A stretch of 64,000 nt of DNA, from the NCBI RefSeq assembly GCF_963678635.1, contig NC_087062.1, positions 66,449,415 to 66,513,414 of the forward strand, given 5' to 3'. Below are positions 1-10,157 of this stretch, in pieces; the first letter of the stretch is position 1, and the number at the start of each line of letters is the position of its first letter. The translations under genes were made by a program, and so were the position numbers. The stretch is from Symsagittifera roscoffensis. Its lineage: Eukaryota > Xenacoelomorpha > Acoela > Convolutidae. The notes beneath the pieces were generated by a model. It worked only from the letters and a program-made list of their open reading frames with translations, did not search any database and had not been told where the DNA came from.

Positions 1-6
1 GGGGGG

Positions 7-90
7 ACCCTCCGAGGTAACTTGGGTGATTAGGGTACCCTCCGAAGTAACTTGGGTGATCAAGGTACCCTCCGAGGTAACCCTCCGGAG
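7..90. repeat. 30-bp tandem repeat, about 2.7 copies
   Basis: Three successive starts of ACCCTCCGA(G/A)GTAAC lie at 7, 37 and 67, giving a 30-bp period; the third copy is cut short. The array sits at the window edge, so more copies may lie upstream. Its relation to the element that follows is unknown. Confidence 0.85.
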
Positions 91-308
91 CGTCTTAAAC
101 CTTCCAACGATCTTCCTTGTTAGAGACTTGATTAAACTTTCTGTGGCTATTTGGGCAACGGAAAATATCCATTGAATTAGGATCATATTAGGATATTAGG
201 AGTGCTTATCAGGATCATAAGAACCCATTTTGACCCGGAAATTCGTGATCAACTTTGGATTCTACATTGGGTGTCAAAATTTTTTTTGATTGTGATTTTG
301 GTTGTGTG

Positions 309-680
309 GTTGCCTTGAGCTACTTAATAGGAAAGTTCGGGCAATCCGGGAACAAGTAAAGGAAGACCTCGGTGGGTGTATTAGGCAAATACACACCCAC
401 TTGAGAAGAAAAATTGTTCCCTACTCTCGTGCACTTGGAGCAGTCCGAGTGTGGGAGAGCTTTTTCATAGACTTTAGAAATTTTCGATCAGAGGTTGCCT
501 TGAGCTACTTAGTAGGACAGCTCGGGCAATCGCAGGACACCTAAAAGAAGACCTCGGTGGGTGTATTAGGCAGATACACACCCACTTGAGAAGACTGTGC
601 CCTGGGCTTCGTTCTTTCGGATCGTTCCGATTGGGGGAAGTCTTTTTCTTTAAGACTAAGTTTTATTTATCTATTTCTGA
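309..680. repeat. 185-bp tandem duplication with an internal hairpin
   Basis: Positions 309-493 and 494-about 680 are two diverged copies. The first 100 bp of each (309-409, 494-594) are closely similar. Each carries an inverted repeat built from GTGGGTGTATT and ATACACACCCAC around an AGGC loop (371-400, 555-585). The second halves are weaker but keep the order 'purine-rich, CTTTTTC'. A short open frame across the repeat (302-544) looks like a by-product. This could be part of a 5' LTR or leader of element 1, but no matching copy was found downstream. Confidence 0.75.
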
Positions 681-1071
681 ATCATCACTGCTTTTTATCA
701 AAGATTGTTTAATTTTAACAAAGCAGTGACTTGATAAATTGTGTGGCGATAAATTGATACTGACAAAAGGTCGCTGTCACCTGTAGGATATTCTTATCTG
801 ATTATCGATTGTGTTTTGTGTGTCGATTATATCTTGTGGAAACTTAATGATACTGTTATACTATACAACCGGGTTGAGTTAGCATTATATCAATACTGGG
901 TAGACCCTGTGTGTAACTTTAGCTGAGTCACTAATTTAGTCGTGAGAGATCTAAGAGACATTTTGATACTGACGGAATCGAGTAGGCAGCGTTAAGTGAT
1001 TTAACTAAATCTTGTTTGTGGTACGTTTGCATTGTCATCAAATTACGAATACTTTCATTTTGATAAAAACT
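595..1071 (+). other. 5' flank / leader of element 1, ends not defined
   Basis: This is non-coding DNA upstream of the gag start. A TGTGGCGA motif at about 740 resembles the start of some retroelement primer-binding sites and recurs near 20110 (TGTGGCGACATGG). No tRNA complement could be verified. AT-rich sequence with TATACTATAC near 855 could be promoter-like. I see no gene here. Confidence 0.3.
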
Positions 1072-4000
1072 ATGCAGCGCAGGGACTCGCTAGGATCGAC
1101 TACTAAAATTCCCAGGCTAAGCAAGGGAAGCACGCGGAAGTTTAGAACTAGGCGTAGCCAAACCTCGTTTAGCAGCGCTTCCGACGCGTTTGCTGAAGAC
1201 GAATCGACTAAAGGTCAACCTGATCTTTCAGTGAGCGAAATGAAACTAAGGAGCGAGAAAAACCTCGATGGCAATCAAAGGCGGAGCGCCGAGGCCGAGC
1301 CTGCGAGCGAAACGCTGGTGGATCCCTTTGACGAAGGGGAGCGAACGCTCATTCGACCCGACTTTGAGCCAGACGAGGTCCTCGAACGGGAGGAAGCCGA
1401 GAGGACAGAGGAGACCTCGGAGCGTCCCGAGGTCGAACCTCGGGAGGAAGTGTTGTACAGGGGAATGTCCAAATCAGAGACTAAGAGCTATAAATGGAGA
1501 AAGGAACCTTCACATCTGACAAGTGCACACTCATCCTTGGCCAAACAGAGTAACAACGCGATGATGTCGAATATGAGTCCGGGTGAAGAGCAGACGTTCT
1601 CGAAGGCCAAGAAGAGTTGGAAGTCCTTGTACGACGAACGCATGGCGTCACTACCAACTGTAGGTTTGACTTCCAGTGATGACTACCCGGAGATAACCCA
1701 TCCGGATGTGAACTTCACACCGTGCCCAAGGAATGATATGAGCAGGAAGGCGTCATCAACCTCGCCGACCAGGCCCATGTCAGATGGGATAACGATGGGA
1801 GCATCGTCAACCTTCGACAGATTAATGACGTCGATGAGCAAGCTAAGAGGCGGTGCGTCATCAAGCACCAGGCTGCAGCCGCCGTTGACCTCATCTTCGC
1901 TGGGACTAACCCCGTCATTTGGGGCCACTGGCGACATAAGTGACATGTTCGCTGGCGTAATGAATGGTCTGGATGAACTGAGACGGGACATGACTAAAAG
2001 AATAGATCAGGTGGATGAGAGAGCTCACAAGGGTCAAGAGAATCTGAGAGACGAGCTAACGCACGTGAAGTCGCAGGCGAGGTTTGATCAGGCTCAATTG
2101 ATTCATAACACCGATCAATGCCTGGCTGAGAGCCTGGCACAGGCAAACAAAGAGTCAGAGGAAAGAGAGGCAAGGATGACGAGAGAGATCGAGCGATTAT
2201 TGAATGATCATGATAATACCTACGCCCAAACGATGACTGGCCTGGAGAAGAGGTTAGACGCCAAATCTGACTTGATGATGCGGAAGCTTGACGCGATCCT
2301 GAATGGGAGTAGTTGGCAGGAGCATTCCAACTCAAGGGAGCGCTCAAGCCATGCGAATGTTGGAGATGGTACGGGCAACAGTGCCAGAGCCCAGCAAGGC
2401 TCGAGAACGAACTACGAACATAGAAACAAGGAGCGGCCAAGGGCAGCCCCGCAGAGGCCTGGCTGGACGAATCCAGTACCGCCGGAGGCAGATGCCACCC
2501 CGGAGACAAGATTGCCAACCGTGCCACAAGTCAGTTCAGTACCAGATCTGACTACAGTCTCGCAAGACACAACGATGTATGCCTCGATGTTTGAGCCTCT
2601 GAACAGATCTCTTGAAACATTCATCACCAAGCTCTCGAAGTCAACCGAGAGAGGAGAGAGGTCAAGAAGAACACTGAAAAAGCCGAAGTCATATAAAGAC
2701 GAGTCAGACGGCTGCATTGATACTTGGATAGAGGTGATGAAGTTACACTTTGAGGAAGAGAATCTCTCCAAGAAACAAGAGTGCAGCGCGCTGACGAGCA
2801 ACCTGGAGGGTACTGCATTAAATTGTGTAATGGCGAAAAGAGCCAATGAGAGAGACAGCGCTCGCAAGATATTCGACATCCTGCTGAATCGTTTCGGCTC
2901 TGGAGTACAAGGGCACCAGGCCATGGTGAAGTTTGAGAAGAGGCGTCAGAGAGATGAAGAATCAATAGATAAATTCTTGGACGACCTTGAATTGCTCAGG
3001 AGGAGAAGCAACCCGGATGAGAGAATATCCGAGCGAAACTTGGCGATTGCTTCGAAGTTTATGGATGGAGTAAGGAGTGAGGAGCTGAAGACGATGTTTG
3101 CCACTCACTTCACCCTGTCGCTTGACCAGGTACCCACGCCCGACGACTTGCGTATGAAGTCACGCGAGTATTTACTCATAAAACTGAGGGCGCAAAACCG
3201 TTACAGCAATTATGGCAACTATAGCGGGACAAACACTGGTGCGAATTCCAGTTGGTACAAACCTCGCGATGACATGGAGAAGAGGAGGTCGTGCGCGAAT
3301 TGTGGTTCGATGGACCATCACGTTTCTGCGTGTTCTGCATACAAACAGAACATGAAGGCCATGGGCCACTTTCTTGAGGACGCCGACGCGACCGACGAGG
3401 ATCATGAGGAGTACGTCAGGGGGCTCATCATGAAATATGGTCCGAGGTGTTTCTTCTGTAATTTGGAGGGACACTTCAAGTCGGATTGTACTCAATTTTG
3501 GGACGCAGTAGCGGACGCGAAACATCCCCGCCACGAAGAGGCGCTTTCGGGTGTCAAGGCCAGTCGAGCACGTCTGATGAACGAGGCTGAATCTCGGAGA
3601 AAGGAAACGACACCGAGCACCTTTGCGACCAAAAAGGTTAAGACATGGCCTGACGAGGTGGTAGCCTCGAACCTCGAAGCAGAGTCGTCTAGTCCACTCA
3701 AGGTGGATTACGGCCTGGCGGCAAGGACAGCGCTGCAGAATGTCAAACAGGACCTTGCCACGAAAGAAGTGGAGCAATGGGTAAGGTCGGAGCTGGAAAG
3801 CACAGATCTTCGGGAGAGTCTTAATGTCCTCGGTAAAGCGACAAAAGTAGAAGACAAAGAGGAGCCCAAGAAACAGGGACTAAAACTGAACGTTATATCT
3901 GGCAAGACTTTCGGCATGACGAAGGCGGGGACCAAAATAATGTCCATCATCTCAGTCGCAGGGCACCAGGTGGTCAAGAACTTGAGTGAACCATCCGAGA

Positions 4001-7000
4001 TTACACTAATCCACCTGGGCATCTATGCCGACTACCTGAAGCAGAAGGATCCCAAACTGGACTCCAGGGCAGTGCGAGCGCTGCTCACAACGGGAGGTCC
4101 GAGGCTGATGAAAGTGGACGGACATTATATCGATGTCTATGGCCCTTACCCGATTCTGATGAATGTGGATGGCATCAATATCTACACGAAAGCTCACATA
4201 ACTGATGCGAACGATCAGGTTGGCCGGATATACATTGGTCAAGAGGAGCTGAAGGTCAGACGAATCGGACACAACGCGATGCTCGAACAAGATGCGGTGC
4301 ATATTGGTTGCGAGGCCGATCTGGCCGCACACGTTCTGGACGTGCAAGGCAGACAACTTTCAGTAAAGGGGCTGCTAGACACGGGAGCAGTGGTTAGTGT
4401 CATGCCAGTCAAAACTTGGACCGACATGGGTTTCGAAAGATCGGATCTCATACCGACAAACATCAGGTTGGCAGCTGCCAATCAGGGAGCGATCTATGTC
4501 GCCGGACGAACCCCGATCATCTCACTGCAGCTCGGAGGAAGACATCTTTGGATGAGCTTCCTAGTAGTAGAGAATTTGGATGAATCCGACCAGTTCATCC
4601 TAGGAAGGGATTTCGTTCGCAACTTTGACGTCACGATTGATCTCAATGACGGATTGATTAGGATCAAGGATCCTGAAAGAAAGTATGAGAAAAGACGCCT
4701 TAATAAGATCTTAATTAATCAGGCCAAGGTGCCGATTTTTCTGGATCGAAAAGTTAGATTAAAACCGAACCAAGCCGTAGTAGCGACGTTTAGGATGAGG
4801 AACTTGAATGAACTCAGCAATGACAGACAGGTGTGTCTGGTACCAAATCCAAACAGTAAAAGCTCAGCTATTTTAGGAAGAAGCTTCTCACTCACTCAGA
4901 GCGGACTGTGTGTGAGTGTGTTATTGAACACAGAAGCAACAACAGTGACAATACAGAGGGGAAAGAAACTTGGCTACGCTTTGCCTCTGAACACAGACTT
5001 TCTGAGTGTGGAGAACTTGAAGAAGTTTGATGTAACTAAATGTCCATTACATGCGAACCAAGAATGTATAATGAAAAGAGTAATTGAATTGAAATCTTCT
5101 AGGAAATTGTTTTCAATGAAGTCGGAAACAGATGATGGGCTGTCTAGTTGTTCCAACTTTCCTGAGAGGCCGACGGAAGCAGAGTTAGCAGCGAATAGGC
5201 CTGTCCTACCTGAGATAGAACATCTGAAGGGTAAAATATCTGACAAGGAACTAGATTCGCTCAGGGCGGCGCTAGATCGGAACGCAGACGTTTTTTCAAA
5301 GCATAAGGCCGATATAGGTTGTTGCAATTTTGTAGAGCACGAGATTGAGATAGAAGAGGGCTCGGTACCTTATAGGGAAGGGGCGAGAAGAATGACCCCA
5401 AACAAGTCAGAAGCGTGTAGGAAGGAAATTGAAATGTCAATGGAGTACGACATGATTGAGCCGTCGAAGTCCCCATGGGCTTGTGGCGTGGTCATGGCGA
5501 AAAAGAAAGGGGGACAACTCAGATTTTGTTGTGATTTCCGTTATCTGAACGCAGTGACTATAAAGGACGCATACCCGATTCCCCGCATCGATGAGAGCCT
5601 ATCCAAGCTGGGAGACGCTAAGTTCTTCACGACGTTGGATTTGGGCTCCGCATTCTGGCAAGTGCCACTCAGAAAGCAAGATCGAGAGAAAACAGGTTTC
5701 GCGTGTGAGCTGGGACTGTTCCAGTGGAAGAGGATGCCATTCGGATTGTGCAACGCGACGGCCACATTCCAGCGACTGATGGCCCAGGCACTTACGAGCG
5801 TCACTAAGAAATACGGGAATCTCATTATGTGTTATGTCGATGATGTCGTGATTGCAACACCAACCTTAGAAGACCACATAGAGAGGTTGGAGGAGGTGTT
5901 TTCTTGCATGAAGCAGGCGGGTCTGAATTGCAAACCCTCTAAGTGTGAAATCCTCAGGGATTCCATAAAGTATCTGGGCCGCCTGGTTGACAAACATGGA
6001 GTGAGACCAGATCCCGAAGCGGTTGAAGCGGTGCTGACCTGGAAGGCACCTAAAACAGATACACAGCTGATGAGTTTTCTGGGATTCGCAAATTATTATC
6101 GAGAGTTCATCAAGGGGTATGCTGACAAGATATACCCCATGCAGAGGCTGATGAGAAACAAGGGCAAAAAGTTCACCTGGACTGATGAGGCACAAGTTTC
6201 ATTTGAAAACATCAAGCGTGAACTTTGTGAGGCACCGGTCCTCGGCATGCCAACAGAGAAGGGAATGTTCGTGCTGGACACGGATGCATCAGTGGTTGCG
6301 ATATCGGGCATACTTCACCAGGAGCAGGAGTGGAACGGGAGAACGGTTCTTCGTCCGATAGCCTACGGGAGTAAAGTCCTGAGTGATACTGAAATGAAGT
6401 ACGGCGCACCAAAAGCGGAGATGTTTGCGGTGATCACTTTCGTGGAAAAATACAGGGCCTACTTGGGGAGTGCTCCCTTCAAGTTACGTGTGGATAATCG
6501 CGCCCTTGCCTGGCTGAAAACCTATTCGATGGACCAAAGCTATATTGGTCGTTGGATTGTGCGCCTGGATGGATACCACATGATCATAGAGCACCGTACC
6601 CGTGACAAGCACCAGAACGCAGATAGCCTCAGTAAAAAGACAGAATTTTATGAGCGCCTCGAGGAGAAGCAGGCTAACCAATCAGAGATCAAAGACGGGT
6701 TTTCCTTTCTGGACAAAGAAACCGACGATAAGCTTCCACTTACTAGGTGGTTAGACAAATCAGGACATCCTATACCTGGACACCCTGACCTTCCAGTGGA
6801 GACGGCCGCGGAGATAAAGCTTTTAGCCAGAGGCGAACCCGTTCCGTTGGACCTGCTAGTCCGATCCAACTTGGTACAGCAAGAACTGACCAGGCTGGGT
6901 ATAAACAGCATCGCTTTATTGAATAAGACGGTGAACGTGGCGCCGGACGTCATGGGAAAACTCCGTGACTTGTTGGATAGGGAAGTGAATAGGCATGATC

Positions 7001-8775
7001 GTGAATGGATGGAGACCATGCAGAGGTTGACTGTCACCGAGAGAACGGAGAAGAGGCCAGTGTCCATTCGCAGCCGAGGCGTTGAACGGGATTGCAGGTC
7101 GATCGTCAACCAGCTGGTGACCTCGATGCCGAAAGAAGTATTGTTGAGAACTTCGTTCACTGAATATGGAACATCGAATCAAAACCAAGCTACTGAGGAA
7201 GTCAGGATCAGGTCGAAATCTAGCTTCACGAGGAGAGTGCACTTCACGGATGCAAAAGAGGAATACGAGCCAAGCCCAGATTGTTCGTCCATGGACGAGA
7301 CAATGTCCGGGGAGTCTGACACCTTCGAGCCAGTCAAGGACGTCTCCTCTGATGAGTCAGACACCTTTGAGCCCGTGCAGGACGACTTGTCCGGGGAGAG
7401 GTTGACTAGACCACCTAGGGGCAGAATTTTGTCCGGGGAGTCGGGTTCAAAGCGACCGATGGACAGAGTTTTGTCCGGGGAGTCAAGAAACATCTCAGAC
7501 AACTTGGAATATGATGTTGAGGAATCAGTCGACTCAAGTGGTGACTCGAGACCCCAGTCCTGGGACAACACGTCTGAAACAACTTCCAATTCCGATGTGT
7601 CAGAGATCGCAATCCACTCCTTATTGGTAGACTGGAAGCAGCGTGGGCTGGACCGAGAAACACATCAGGATCCAGACAGGGACAGATACACCTCAGATGA
7701 AGAGGGCACTGTTGTAGATAATGCCGCAGACGAGCTCGAGCTGATAGCAGTTTCAAAACGCCCAACCAGATTGCTGCCACATGGTACGGTCGTCCGTACC
7801 AGTCTGGAACCATCTGTGCAAGAAGCGACGCCTTTGAAAAAGATATGGTGTGTCAAGTTGATGGACGATGCTCATGCTCCGGAGATAATGAGTGGGCAAA
7901 TGAACGTGGTGAAGACGTATTTGAAAGCCAGGTACAGGCTGTCGGATCTCCTGAGGGCTCAACGAAATGATAGAATGACGAGCAGTCTGAAAAGATGGAT
8001 CGAGAATGGAGCACCTGACAAGGGAGACTTGGAAGAAGACAGCTACAAAATCCTGAAGCAATTTTACCTGAAGAGGAAAGACTTGTTGTACCTGAATAAG
8101 GACGGAATCGTGGCCTGTAAGCGCAAGGAGGAGGACAAGGTCCTTTATAAATACAATTCAATAGTGTTACCACAGTTGTACCAGACCGAATTGCTCTTTC
8201 GCTCACATGATCAGATGGGACATCAAGGCGTGGACAAAGTGTATAACAGGATACAAAAACGATTCGAATGGCCGGGATTGAAGAAGGCTTTTGAGAAATG
8301 GATAGCCGCATGCCTGTCTTGTCAACAGGCAAAGGATCCCAGGAAACTAAGGTTCCCCCTACAGTCAATAGAATCGTCAGGTTTCAACGAAAGGGTGCAA
8401 ATTGATCATCAGAAAATCTGCATGACAGCAACGGGCTATAATCAGGTGCTGGTAATGATCGACCATTTTACGAAGTATGCAGAGGCAGCACCCTGCATGA
8501 CAGCATCGGCAGAAGAAACATGCGATCATTTGATAAACGTGTGGATAGCAAGGCATGGCTGCCCCATCACGTTCCAATCGGACAATGGCAAAGCATTCGT
8601 AGGTGATCTCACAAAAGAGTTAATGAAAAGGTCGCAGGTAGCTCAGGCCCACTCGACCACTTATCACCCGCAAAAGAATGGCCTAGTCGAGAGGCAGAAT
8701 CGCACACTGGTATCCATGTTGAGAGTCTACTGCTCACGCTACATGGATGACTGGGAAAGCACTTGTCGCAAGTGA
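1072..8775 (+). CDS. Gag-Pol polyprotein (gag, protease, RT, RNase H, integrase N-part)
   Basis: This gag-pol reading frame is open from 1012, but the first ATG is at 1072. Gag has a long, charged, Ser-rich N-terminus, a helical or coiled stretch (about 1930-2310) and a retrotransposon-gag capsid-like region (about 2680-3190). Two CX2CX4HX4C knuckles follow (3292-3333, 3448-3489). The protease active site DTGA starts at 4378, with a later ILGRD motif. RT carries YVDD at 5833-5844; RNase H has DTDAS from 6277 and the RVDNRAL motif. A long Ser/Glu-rich linker (about 6640-8160) holds four SGE motifs. The integrase zinc-binding HHCC lies around 8200-8330, and the D, D-35-E catalytic residues are at 8404, 8581 and 8689. 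The frame ends at a TGA just after the integrase core. The homologous position in element 2 is uninterrupted, so a single-base loss near 8757 is the simplest explanation. No separate gag stop is seen. Confidence 0.93.
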   Translation: MQRRDSLGSTTKIPRLSKGSTRKFRTRRSQTSFSSASDAFAEDESTKGQPDLSVSEMKLRSEKNLDGNQRRSAEAEPASETLVDPFDEGERTLIRPDFEPDEVLEREEAERTEETSERPEVEPREEVLYRGMSKSETKSYKWRKEPSHLTSAHSSLAKQSNNAMMSNMSPGEEQTFSKAKKSWKSLYDERMASLPTVGLTSSDDYPEITHPDVNFTPCPRNDMSRKASSTSPTRPMSDGITMGASSTFDRLMTSMSKLRGGASSSTRLQPPLTSSSLGLTPSFGATGDISDMFAGVMNGLDELRRDMTKRIDQVDERAHKGQENLRDELTHVKSQARFDQAQLIHNTDQCLAESLAQANKESEEREARMTREIERLLNDHDNTYAQTMTGLEKRLDAKSDLMMRKLDAILNGSSWQEHSNSRERSSHANVGDGTGNSARAQQGSRTNYEHRNKERPRAAPQRPGWTNPVPPEADATPETRLPTVPQVSSVPDLTTVSQDTTMYASMFEPLNRSLETFITKLSKSTERGERSRRTLKKPKSYKDESDGCIDTWIEVMKLHFEEENLSKKQECSALTSNLEGTALNCVMAKRANERDSARKIFDILLNRFGSGVQGHQAMVKFEKRRQRDEESIDKFLDDLELLRRRSNPDERISERNLAIASKFMDGVRSEELKTMFATHFTLSLDQVPTPDDLRMKSREYLLIKLRAQNRYSNYGNYSGTNTGANSSWYKPRDDMEKRRSCANCGSMDHHVSACSAYKQNMKAMGHFLEDADATDEDHEEYVRGLIMKYGPRCFFCNLEGHFKSDCTQFWDAVADAKHPRHEEALSGVKASRARLMNEAESRRKETTPSTFATKKVKTWPDEVVASNLEAESSSPLKVDYGLAARTALQNVKQDLATKEVEQWVRSELESTDLRESLNVLGKATKVEDKEEPKKQGLKLNVISGKTFGMTKAGTKIMSIISVAGHQVVKNLSEPSEITLIHLGIYADYLKQKDPKLDSRAVRALLTTGGPRLMKVDGHYIDVYGPYPILMNVDGINIYTKAHITDANDQVGRIYIGQEELKVRRIGHNAMLEQDAVHIGCEADLAAHVLDVQGRQLSVKGLLDTGAVVSVMPVKTWTDMGFERSDLIPTNIRLAAANQGAIYVAGRTPIISLQLGGRHLWMSFLVVENLDESDQFILGRDFVRNFDVTIDLNDGLIRIKDPERKYEKRRLNKILINQAKVPIFLDRKVRLKPNQAVVATFRMRNLNELSNDRQVCLVPNPNSKSSAILGRSFSLTQSGLCVSVLLNTEATTVTIQRGKKLGYALPLNTDFLSVENLKKFDVTKCPLHANQECIMKRVIELKSSRKLFSMKSETDDGLSSCSNFPERPTEAELAANRPVLPEIEHLKGKISDKELDSLRAALDRNADVFSKHKADIGCCNFVEHEIEIEEGSVPYREGARRMTPNKSEACRKEIEMSMEYDMIEPSKSPWACGVVMAKKKGGQLRFCCDFRYLNAVTIKDAYPIPRIDESLSKLGDAKFFTTLDLGSAFWQVPLRKQDREKTGFACELGLFQWKRMPFGLCNATATFQRLMAQALTSVTKKYGNLIMCYVDDVVIATPTLEDHIERLEEVFSCMKQAGLNCKPSKCEILRDSIKYLGRLVDKHGVRPDPEAVEAVLTWKAPKTDTQLMSFLGFANYYREFIKGYADKIYPMQRLMRNKGKKFTWTDEAQVSFENIKRELCEAPVLGMPTEKGMFVLDTDASVVAISGILHQEQEWNGRTVLRPIAYGSKVLSDTEMKYGAPKAEMFAVITFVEKYRAYLGSAPFKLRVDNRALAWLKTYSMDQSYIGRWIVRLDGYHMIIEHRTRDKHQNADSLSKKTEFYERLEEKQANQSEIKDGFSFLDKETDDKLPLTRWLDKSGHPIPGHPDLPVETAAEIKLLARGEPVPLDLLVRSNLVQQELTRLGINSIALLNKTVNVAPDVMGKLRDLLDREVNRHDREWMETMQRLTVTERTEKRPVSIRSRGVERDCRSIVNQLVTSMPKEVLLRTSFTEYGTSNQNQATEEVRIRSKSSFTRRVHFTDAKEEYEPSPDCSSMDETMSGESDTFEPVKDVSSDESDTFEPVQDDLSGERLTRPPRGRILSGESGSKRPMDRVLSGESRNISDNLEYDVEESVDSSGDSRPQSWDNTSETTSNSDVSEIAIHSLLVDWKQRGLDRETHQDPDRDRYTSDEEGTVVDNAADELELIAVSKRPTRLLPHGTVVRTSLEPSVQEATPLKKIWCVKLMDDAHAPEIMSGQMNVVKTYLKARYRLSDLLRAQRNDRMTSSLKRWIENGAPDKGDLEEDSYKILKQFYLKRKDLLYLNKDGIVACKRKEEDKVLYKYNSIVLPQLYQTELLFRSHDQMGHQGVDKVYNRIQKRFEWPGLKKAFEKWIAACLSCQQAKDPRKLRFPLQSIESSGFNERVQIDHQKICMTATGYNQVLVMIDHFTKYAEAAPCMTASAEETCDHLINVWIARHGCPITFQSDNGKAFVGDLTKELMKRSQVAQAHSTTYHPQKNGLVERQNRTLVSMLRVYCSRYMDDWESTCRK
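7304..7482 (+). promoter_or_regulatory. Cluster of four TGTCCGGGGAG motifs in the RNase H-integrase linker
   Basis: Identical 11-mers lie at 7304-7314, 7388-7398, 7430-7440 and 7472-7482, each read as Ser-Gly-Glu. Every copy uses the same codons (TCC GGG GAG) although many alternatives exist. This points to selection on the nucleotide sequence or to recent spread of the motif. Element 2 has two copies in the corresponding linker (35731, 35784). The role is unknown; an RNA- or DNA-binding site is an inference. Confidence 0.6.
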
Positions 8776-10157
8776 TGGGTGCTTACAACAGCACGGAGCA
8801 TTCCACCACGGGAATAAGTCCACATATGATGCTGACGGGTCACGAAAAAGCACTCCCATTAACGTTCTTCTACCCTGAATATGAAGGGAAGAGGACAGCA
8901 CCGCAAACGTACGTGCGGGACGTTATTAGAAGACAGCAGGACCTTAATGACTTATGCAGGAGGAATACGCAACAGGCGCAAATTAGACAAAAAAGGAGGT
9001 TTGATAAAAGAACAGCCGATGCAAAAGCCTACTCAGTTCGCGATTACGTCTGGGTGTTCCAGGAAGTGGTTCCACCAAAACGAACCAAGAAACTATTAAA
9101 GAAATGGCGTGGTCCATTTCAGATAACAGAGGTGCATCAAGGAGGTCGTTTTTATCGGCTGAGCACTGGAAGAGCGGCTCATTACGAGAATATCAAACCG
9201 CACAATGCCTCGTCAGAGGATTGGTGCATCCCAGCGGACATGCAAGAGGGAGACTATTTAATTGTGGATCCTGCTTGTGAAGTGAATGAGAGGGGTACTC
9301 GCGACAAGAACGACGGGAACGAGGTGGTGGACGATTGCGATCTACCACTGGATCTCGAGTTGACTGAGCGAGTAGAGGTGGACGATGAAACTCTACCCTA
9401 TGCCGAAGAAGATTGGGATTGCCCGGAACAAACCGAAATTGACAAAGGAATACAGCCTGACTCTCCTCTCATCATGGAAACACGCCAAAGCAAGAAAGGA
9501 AAAAACCAGAAGAAATACAATCCGTATGGCGAGGACTTCGTTGTAGACAGGATAGTAGTGAGTGATGTCATAGACTCGCTGGTGGGACTGGACGAAGTGG
9601 CGATGCTAGGGGAAATCGACCTTGTGAACGATATGGATCAAGATTGGATCGACGATCGATCAGAACAGGAAGTGGAGTTTGAACCAGAAGCGGAACAGAC
9701 TCATGAGCAAGAACTAACAAACTTGCGCGTGCTCGAATGGCTCCACGATCTGCCGACAGATCCAAAAGAGACGATCCTGACGATTCAGGACGTCGATAGA
9801 GACGGCGTCAAATACATCAGTCATGACAATACCGAGTCCAACTGGGTCGCCCCAGATTGTCCTCTACGTGTTCCACAATCCAACCTCGGTCTCCTAGACT
9901 TTGGGCGATCGACGGGGACGTCGATGGATATTTTTGTCCGGGGAGTGGGGGTAGGACTCACCCACACCGAAAATCTCATAATAAAAAAATTGAAATCGGC
10001 AAGGGAAACCGGAGAACTAGAGACAGAGGGCGAGAATGCTAAGAAACCACCTTTAGGACGAATCTTTGAATCGTATTTTGATCTCCCGAACCACTATTTG
10101 AACAATATCGTTATAACGGACAGCGATTTCATACTCACGGAACGCACGTGGCCATAG
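8763..10157 (+). CDS. Pol continuation: integrase C-terminus (GPY/F-like) plus conserved linker
   Basis: This frame continues the integrase after the break near 8757. The first about 30 residues match the end of the integrase core in element 2. A C-terminal chromatin- or DNA-binding module of GPY/F type follows (KKWRGPF near 9100, then FYRLSTGRAAHYEN). About 250 residues of acidic linker come next, ending in a well-conserved block (IFVRGVGVGLTHTEN, from 9928). That block is almost identical in element 2 at both protein and DNA level. The frame stops at 10157, just inside the macro-like domain, where element 2 reads straight through. It was therefore probably not an independent protein but the middle of one long polyprotein. 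Its apparent start codon is incidental. Confidence 0.85.
   Translation: MSQVMGAYNSTEHSTTGISPHMMLTGHEKALPLTFFYPEYEGKRTAPQTYVRDVIRRQQDLNDLCRRNTQQAQIRQKRRFDKRTADAKAYSVRDYVWVFQEVVPPKRTKKLLKKWRGPFQITEVHQGGRFYRLSTGRAAHYENIKPHNASSEDWCIPADMQEGDYLIVDPACEVNERGTRDKNDGNEVVDDCDLPLDLELTERVEVDDETLPYAEEDWDCPEQTEIDKGIQPDSPLIMETRQSKKGKNQKKYNPYGEDFVVDRIVVSDVIDSLVGLDEVAMLGEIDLVNDMDQDWIDDRSEQEVEFEPEAEQTHEQELTNLRVLEWLHDLPTDPKETILTIQDVDRDGVKYISHDNTESNWVAPDCPLRVPQSNLGLLDFGRSTGTSMDIFVRGVGVGLTHTENLIIKKLKSARETGELETEGENAKKPPLGRIFESYFDLPNHYLNNIVITDSDFILTERTWP
9911..9976 (+). promoter_or_regulatory. Nucleotide-conserved block upstream of the macro domain
   Basis: GGGACGTCGAT, then a T-run and TGTCCGGGGAG (9935-9945), a G-rich purine run and ACTCACCCACACC match element 2 (38095-38152) with very few changes, including at third codon positions. 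The 11-mer is read here as Val-Arg-Gly, a different frame from the linker copies. GTGGG and CCCAC can pair around GTAGGACT. It could be an internal polypurine priming site, a packaging signal or a protein-binding site; none is proven. Confidence 0.55.

Noticed and set aside
302-544. 80-residue open frame
   Set aside because: It falls across the two halves of a tandem duplication, has no ATG at its start and no recognisable domain.
7179-7589. Minus-strand open frame of 136 residues inside pol
   Set aside because: Shadow of the repetitive SGES-coding linker on the opposite strand; frame not kept in element 2.
8757-8775. Programmed frame shift in integrase
   Set aside because: No slippery heptamer with a downstream structure was evident, and element 2 is continuous here.
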